A DNA stretch of 9,908 nucleotides from Clostridiales bacterium (GTDB lineage: Bacteria > Bacillota > Clostridia > Christensenellales > Aristaeellaceae): positions 1 through 9,908 of the forward strand of contig JALFHA010000013.1 of NCBI GenBank assembly GCA_022776785.1, read 5' to 3'. The notes beneath the pieces were generated by a model. That model ran no database searches. It was given only the letters and a program-made list of their open reading frames with translations, and had not been told where the DNA came from. Positions 6,295 through 9,908 of this stretch are shown piece after piece (the stretch's first letter is position 1; every line of letters starts with the position of its first letter). The position numbers were made by a program, and so were the translations under genes.

Positions 6295-7773
6295 ATGATG
6301 AAAAACCAGACGCCGCTTTCCGCCGCGCGGGATTTTGAGCGGCAGACCTTTGCACAGATTCCGGATGGAGACCGTCCGCTGTTCCACCTCACCCCGATGG
6401 TCGGCTGGATGAACGACCCCAACGGCTTTTGCTACTACAAGGGCGAGTACCACCTGTTCTATCAGTACCACCCCTACAGCACCATCTGGGGGCCGATGCA
6501 CTGGGGGCACGCGAAGAGCCGCGACCTGCTGCACTGGACGTATCTGCCCGCCGCGCTGGCCCCGGATACGGACGCGGACGCGGGCGGCTGTTTCTCCGGC
6601 TCGGCGCTGCCACTGGACGATGGTAGCCTGATGCTGATGTACACCGGCGTGCAGCCCGCGGGCACGGGCCACAAGGAGCTGCAGGCGCAGTGCGTCGCCA
6701 TCGGCGACGGCGTGGACTTCACCAAGCTGGCGGAGAATCCGGTCATCGGCGCGGCGCTGCTGCCGAAGGGCTACAGCACGCACGACTTCCGCGATCCCAA
6801 GATCCTTCGCGGAAAGGACGGACGGTTTTACTGCGTCGTGGGCAACCGTCACGAGACGCGGCAGGGCGCTATTCTGCTGCTTGAAAGCGAGGATGGAAGA
6901 GGCTGGCGCTTCGTTTCGGAGCTGGATGCCAGCCGGGGCGAGCTGGGCCGCATGTGGGAATGCCCGGATTTCTTTGAGCTGGATGGACAGCAGGTGCTGC
7001 TCACCAGCCCGCAGGAGATGCAGGCCACGCCGGACGGCGTATTCCATGCGGGCTACGGCACTATCGCACTGCTGGGCGACTATGACGAGGAAAGCCACCG
7101 CTTCACCCGCCGCAGTGTGCAGCCTGTGGATGTCGGCCTCGACTTCTATGCCCCGCAGACGGTGCTCGCACCGGACGGCAGGCGCATCATGATCGGCTGG
7201 ATGGAAAACTGGGAAACGCTGAATGGCGCGCCGAGGCGGCACAGGTGGTATGGCCGCATGAGCCTGCCGCGCGAGCTGAGCATCCGTGAGGGACGGCTCT
7301 GCCAGCAGCCCGTCCGGGAGATTGAAACGCTCTGGCAGGACGATGTGCGCCTGACGGGCGTGCGCCTTGCCGGGAAAACGGAGCTTGACGGCATCTGCGG
7401 ACGAAAGCTCGATCTGACGGTCACGCTCCACACAGGCGAGGGCACCTGCCGCCGCTTGGAGATGCGCTTTGCAAAGAACGAGCGCTGCTTTACGGTGATC
7501 CGCTGCGCGCTTTCGCGCGGGGAGCTGGTCTTTGACCGCACCAACTGCGGCTCCACGCGGGACATCCCGCACGTGCGCTCCATCAAGGCCGGGCCGAAGG
7601 ACGGCGTGATGACGCTCCGCCTGATTCTGGACGGAGAGAGCGCGGAGCTGTTCGTGAACGACGGCGAGCACGTCATCTCCTCGCTCATCGACACGCCGAT
7701 GGATGCGCAGGGCATCTCCTTCTGCACGGACGGCGAGCTGACGATGGATGTGGAGAAGCACATACTGGGCTGA
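6295..7773 (+). CDS. GH32 beta-fructosidase (sucrose / fructo-oligosaccharide hydrolase)
   Basis: A 492-residue glycoside hydrolase of family 32, which cleaves terminal beta-fructosyl units from sucrose or short fructans, or sucrose 6-phosphate in PTS systems. The N-terminal five-bladed propeller carries the whole active-site set: WMNDPNG with nucleophile Asp41, RDP with transition-state stabiliser Asp167, and ECP with acid/base Glu222. WGHAKSRDLLHW (70-81) and FSGSA (100-104) are further landmarks. The C-terminal part (about 345-492) is the beta-sandwich. There is no signal peptide, so it acts in the cytoplasm on imported sugar. Because the locus has an ABC importer and no PTS gene, unphosphorylated sucrose or kestose-type sugars are the likely substrates, but sequence alone does not separate these from sucrose 6-phosphate. 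The Shine-Dalgarno AGGAGG (6278-6283) is 11 bases from ATG 6295; a second ATG follows at once at 6298. The next gene begins 19 bases after its stop. Confidence 0.93.
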   Translation: MMKNQTPLSAARDFERQTFAQIPDGDRPLFHLTPMVGWMNDPNGFCYYKGEYHLFYQYHPYSTIWGPMHWGHAKSRDLLHWTYLPAALAPDTDADAGGCFSGSALPLDDGSLMLMYTGVQPAGTGHKELQAQCVAIGDGVDFTKLAENPVIGAALLPKGYSTHDFRDPKILRGKDGRFYCVVGNRHETRQGAILLLESEDGRGWRFVSELDASRGELGRMWECPDFFELDGQQVLLTSPQEMQATPDGVFHAGYGTIALLGDYDEESHRFTRRSVQPVDVGLDFYAPQTVLAPDGRRIMIGWMENWETLNGAPRRHRWYGRMSLPRELSIREGRLCQQPVREIETLWQDDVRLTGVRLAGKTELDGICGRKLDLTVTLHTGEGTCRRLEMRFAKNERCFTVIRCALSRGELVFDRTNCGSTRDIPHVRSIKAGPKDGVMTLRLILDGESAELFVNDGEHVISSLIDTPMDAQGISFCTDGELTMDVEKHILG

Positions 7774-7792
7774 GCACAGACGGAGGAAGGAT

Positions 7793-9565
7793 ATGACGAG
7801 CGAGTTTGAGCGGCGCTTTGCCCGCCATCGGGACGAGCTGGAATGGCTCTTCATGGAGCTGTATGACGACCGCGACGCGCTGCATCGCTTTGAGGCGATG
7901 ATGCGCGAGGCGTGGGCGTGCAGGGAGGAGGAGCTTCGCGCGCTGGACAGGGCGCGCGAGGCCAATCCGCTCTGGTATCGTGGCGCGGATATGCTGGGCA
8001 TGACGATGTATGCCGATCTGTTTGCCGGGAATCTGCGCGGCGTGATGGAGCAGCTGCCGTATCTGAAGGAATTGGGCGTCACCTATCTGCACCTGATGCC
8101 GCTGCTGAAAATGCCGCATCCGCAAAACGACGGCGGCTACGCCGTGGAGGACTTCGATGCGGTCGATCCCGCGCTGGGCACGAATGAGGAGCTGATCGCG
8201 CTGACGCGGGCGCTGCGCGCCTCGGGCATCAGCCTGTGCCTTGACTTTGTGATGAACCACACGGCGGACACGCATGAATGGGCGATGCGGGCGAAGGCCG
8301 GGGATGCGCAGGCGCAGGCATACTATTTCTGCTATCCCGACAGGGCCATTCCCGACCGCTACGAGCAGACCGTGCCGCAGGTCTTCCCAAGCACCGCGCC
8401 GGGCAACTTCACATGGAACGAGGACATGCGCCGCTGGGTGTTGACGAGCTTTTATCCCTTCCAGTGGGATCTCAACTACCGCAACCCTGAGGTGCTCACC
8501 GCGATGACGCGCAGTATGCTGCATCTGGCGAACATGGGCGTGGAGGTGCTGCGCATCGACGCGGTGCCCTACATCTGGAAGGAGCTGGGCACGAGCTGCC
8601 GCAACCTTCCGCAGGTGCATACGATTGTGCGCATCATCCGCATGGTGATCGAGTGCGTTTGCCCGGCGGTCATCCTCAAGGGCGAGGTCGTGATGGCCCC
8701 GAAGGAGCTGGCGGCCTACTTCGGCACGCCGGAAAAGCCAGAGTGCCACATGCTCTACAACGTCTCCACGATGGTGAATCTGTGGAGTGCGCTGGCGGCG
8801 AGGGATGCGCGGCTGCTGCGCAGGCAGATCGACGCGCTGCTGGCGCTGGGGGAGGGCTGCTGGTTCGTCAACTATCTGCGCTGCCACGACGACATCGGCT
8901 GGGGGCTTGACGAGGATGCGGAGCGCAGCCTTGGCATCGATCCTCAGCTGCACAAGGAATACCTCTATCGCTTCTATGACGGCGAGTTTCCCGGAAGCTG
9001 GTCGGCGGGCGAGCTGTACAACTACGACCCCGCCACGCGCGACGCGCGAAGCTGCGGCACGACGGCGAGCCTGTGCGGACTGGAGAACGCACTGCGCGGG
9101 CAGGACGACGCGCAATACGACATGGCGCTCAAGAGGATTCTGCTGATGCACGGCGCGGCGATGTTCCTGCAGGGCTTCATGATGCTCAGCTCCGGCGACG
9201 AGATCGGGCAGCTTAACGGGTGGGGGTATCTGAGCGATCCCGACAGGGCGGCGGACAGCCGCAATCTCCATCGGACGCGCTTTGACTGGCAGCGCGCCGC
9301 TCTGCGCGAAAAGCAGGGAACGCCGGAATACGCCATCTGGCGGGGAATTCAGCAGCTTCGTGAGCTGCGCGCGCATCCCTGCTTTGACGCGGATGCAGCA
9401 GTCAGCACGCTGGAGAGCGGAAACCGCGCCGTGCTGGCCGTGCGCCGGGAAAAGGGAAACGAGCGGATGACGGCGCTGCTGAATTTCAGCGAGCAGGAGC
9501 AAGACGCCCTTCTGCCGGGCGGCGCATCGGCTGCGCTCAGCCCCTATGAGATGAGGATTCTTTAA
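7793..9565 (+). CDS. GH13 amylosucrase / sucrose hydrolase-type enzyme (subfamily 4-like)
   Basis: A 590-residue cytoplasmic enzyme without signal peptide. Amylosucrases move the glucosyl unit of sucrose onto an alpha-1,4-glucan and release fructose; related sucrose hydrolases give glucose and fructose. An N-terminal helical region (about 1-60) precedes the barrel, as in amylosucrases. Barrel landmarks are YLHLMPLLKMP (98-108), DGGYAVEDFDAVDPALGT (113-130) and DFVMNHT (151-157). Expected catalytic residues are Asp256 (VLRIDAV), Glu298 (LKGEVV) and Asp366 (CHDDIGW). The segment after HDDIGW, including YNYDPATRDARSCGTTASL (409-427), matches the B' region characteristic of amylosucrases. A C-terminal beta domain ends in LSPYEMRIL. 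It is slightly shorter than the Neisseria enzyme (636). The start at 7793 has GGAGG (7782-7786) 6 bases upstream. It is the last operon gene; a released fructose would feed the divergent fructokinase. Polymerase and hydrolase activity cannot be told apart by eye; sucrose phosphorylase is less likely. Confidence 0.87.
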   Translation: MTSEFERRFARHRDELEWLFMELYDDRDALHRFEAMMREAWACREEELRALDRAREANPLWYRGADMLGMTMYADLFAGNLRGVMEQLPYLKELGVTYLHLMPLLKMPHPQNDGGYAVEDFDAVDPALGTNEELIALTRALRASGISLCLDFVMNHTADTHEWAMRAKAGDAQAQAYYFCYPDRAIPDRYEQTVPQVFPSTAPGNFTWNEDMRRWVLTSFYPFQWDLNYRNPEVLTAMTRSMLHLANMGVEVLRIDAVPYIWKELGTSCRNLPQVHTIVRIIRMVIECVCPAVILKGEVVMAPKELAAYFGTPEKPECHMLYNVSTMVNLWSALAARDARLLRRQIDALLALGEGCWFVNYLRCHDDIGWGLDEDAERSLGIDPQLHKEYLYRFYDGEFPGSWSAGELYNYDPATRDARSCGTTASLCGLENALRGQDDAQYDMALKRILLMHGAAMFLQGFMMLSSGDEIGQLNGWGYLSDPDRAADSRNLHRTRFDWQRAALREKQGTPEYAIWRGIQQLRELRAHPCFDADAAVSTLESGNRAVLAVRREKGNERMTALLNFSEQEQDALLPGGASAALSPYEMRIL

Positions 9566-9629
9566 GCGAGAGCGGTAAAGTCAGAAAGAAAACCGGCTGA
9601 TTTCCGGAATGAATCAAGCGATGTCCCTG

Positions 9630-9667
9630 AGCGTTGATGGGCAAAACCCATCAACGCTGTTTCTTTG
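9630..9667 (+). terminator. Rho-independent terminator of the operon
   Basis: A perfect 12-bp stem (AGCGTTGATGGG / CCCATCAACGCT) with the 5-base loop CAAAA is followed by GTTTCTTTG. It lies 64 bases after the last stop codon. There is no matching T-run on the minus strand, so it acts for rightward transcripts. The other sequence in 9566-9760 shows no supportable gene. Confidence 0.9.
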
Positions 9668-9760
9668 CTCGTAAACGGCATAAAAAATGGCCGCCAGCGG
9701 CGAGAAGCTCGCGGGCAGCCAGGCGGTGCACAGGGCAGGCTTCAAAGCTGCGGCCCTTTG

Positions 9761-9844
9761 ATACTGACTTGCACTTAAAAGCTCGAATATAAGCGCGAAG
9801 CGAAGAAGGGAGTTTGAGGGATGAAATCCCTCAAGCAGGTTTGG
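9761..9844 (+). repeat. Right arm of the long inverted repeat flanking the locus
   Basis: Bases 9768-9844 are the exact reverse complement of 51-127; one mismatch at 9767 extends the match out to 9761. The copy starts about 95 bases after the operon terminator. Relative to the operon next to it, it reads in the same outward direction as the left copy. It contains the hairpin TTGAGGGAT-GAA-ATCCCTCAA (9814-9834). Beyond 9844 the two copies diverge but keep a weak similarity for about ten more bases (GGAGCCGCAACC against GGGCGGCAGCCC), so the original element may have been longer. Confidence 0.95.
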
Positions 9845-9908
9845 AGCCGCAACCTGCCGCCGCCTGTGGCGGAATCAGGCAGGCGAAGGCTGGAAACCGC
9901 AAGGAGCG
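9821..9908 (+). CDS. Possible small ORF starting inside the right repeat, open at window end
   Basis: An ATG at 9821 with AAGGGAG ending 8 bases upstream (GGGAG at 9808-9812) begins MKSLKQVW and stays open for 29 codons to the end of the window. The start codon lies in the hairpin stem at 9814-9834. The left copy has the same start in mirror image (ATG at 74-72, minus strand), continuing open with a different sequence after MKSLKQVW. No family is recognised. The residues after MKSLKQVW look like translated non-coding DNA (proline- and arginine-rich), so this may be chance. Confidence 0.2.
   Translation, partial: MKSLKQVWSRNLPPPVAESGRRRLETARS
9853..9883. other. GC-rich hairpin outside the right repeat
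   Basis: CCTGCC (9853-9858) pairs with GGCAGG (9878-9883) around an inner stem CCGCC-TGT-GGCGG (9860-9872), with a small internal loop. There is no following T-run. It lies just outside the repeat arm, where the left side has a different GC hairpin (39-54). It could be part of a larger structured repeat cut by the window edge. Confidence 0.45.

Noticed and set aside
4444..8082. A 1212-codon open frame on the minus strand, antisense to the binding protein and both hydrolase genes
   Set aside because: Its length follows from GC-rich codon use in the sense genes, which rarely use TTA, CTA or TCA and so leave few antisense stops. The translation is biased towards His, Arg, Val and Ala, has no recognisable domain, and overlaps genes with intact catalytic motifs.
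7685..9502. A 605-codon minus-strand open frame antisense to the GH13 gene
   Set aside because: Shadow frame: no recognisable family, while the plus strand encodes a complete enzyme with all catalytic residues.

Overview
The window is a compact locus for importing and breaking down sucrose or short fructo-oligosaccharides. It most likely comes from a GC-rich member of the Bacillota (Clostridia), perhaps a gut lineage. This rests on strong AGGAGG-type ribosome binding sites, an LplB/YtcP-type ABC importer with a COG1653 binding protein and no local ATPase, and GC-rich codon use next to AT-rich promoter regions. The species cannot be named from the sequence.

Layout. Two divergent transcription units start from a 333-bp regulatory region (2272-2604). 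Leftward on the minus strand are a LacI-family regulator (1273-2271, TTG start) and a PfkB-family fructokinase (142-1116). Rightward on the plus strand are two ABC permeases (2605-3531, 3549-4454), a secreted solute-binding protein (4609-6219), a cytoplasmic GH32 beta-fructosidase (6295-7773) and a GH13 amylosucrase/sucrose-hydrolase-type enzyme (7793-9565). An intrinsic terminator follows at 9630-9667. Both units have clear sigma-70-type promoters, and a perfect 12-bp LacI-type operator lies just downstream of the rightward promoter.

How the genes fit together (inference from families and order). The binding protein and two permeases import a sucrose-like sugar, unphosphorylated, using an ATPase encoded elsewhere. 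Inside the cell the sugar has two possible fates: GH32 hydrolysis to glucose and fructose, or GH13 transfer of the glucosyl unit onto an alpha-glucan with release of fructose. Both release fructose, which the fructokinase phosphorylates. Strong RNA hairpins before the binding-protein gene and between it and the GH32 gene suggest that expression is stepped along the operon.

The most unusual structure is a 77-bp perfectly conserved inverted repeat, 83 of 84 bases over a longer span, at the two outer edges (51-134 and 9761-9844). It brackets the whole locus. Each copy reads outward and contains a 9-bp hairpin plus a start codon with a well-placed Shine-Dalgarno sequence. No transposase, tRNA, rRNA or CRISPR array is visible.
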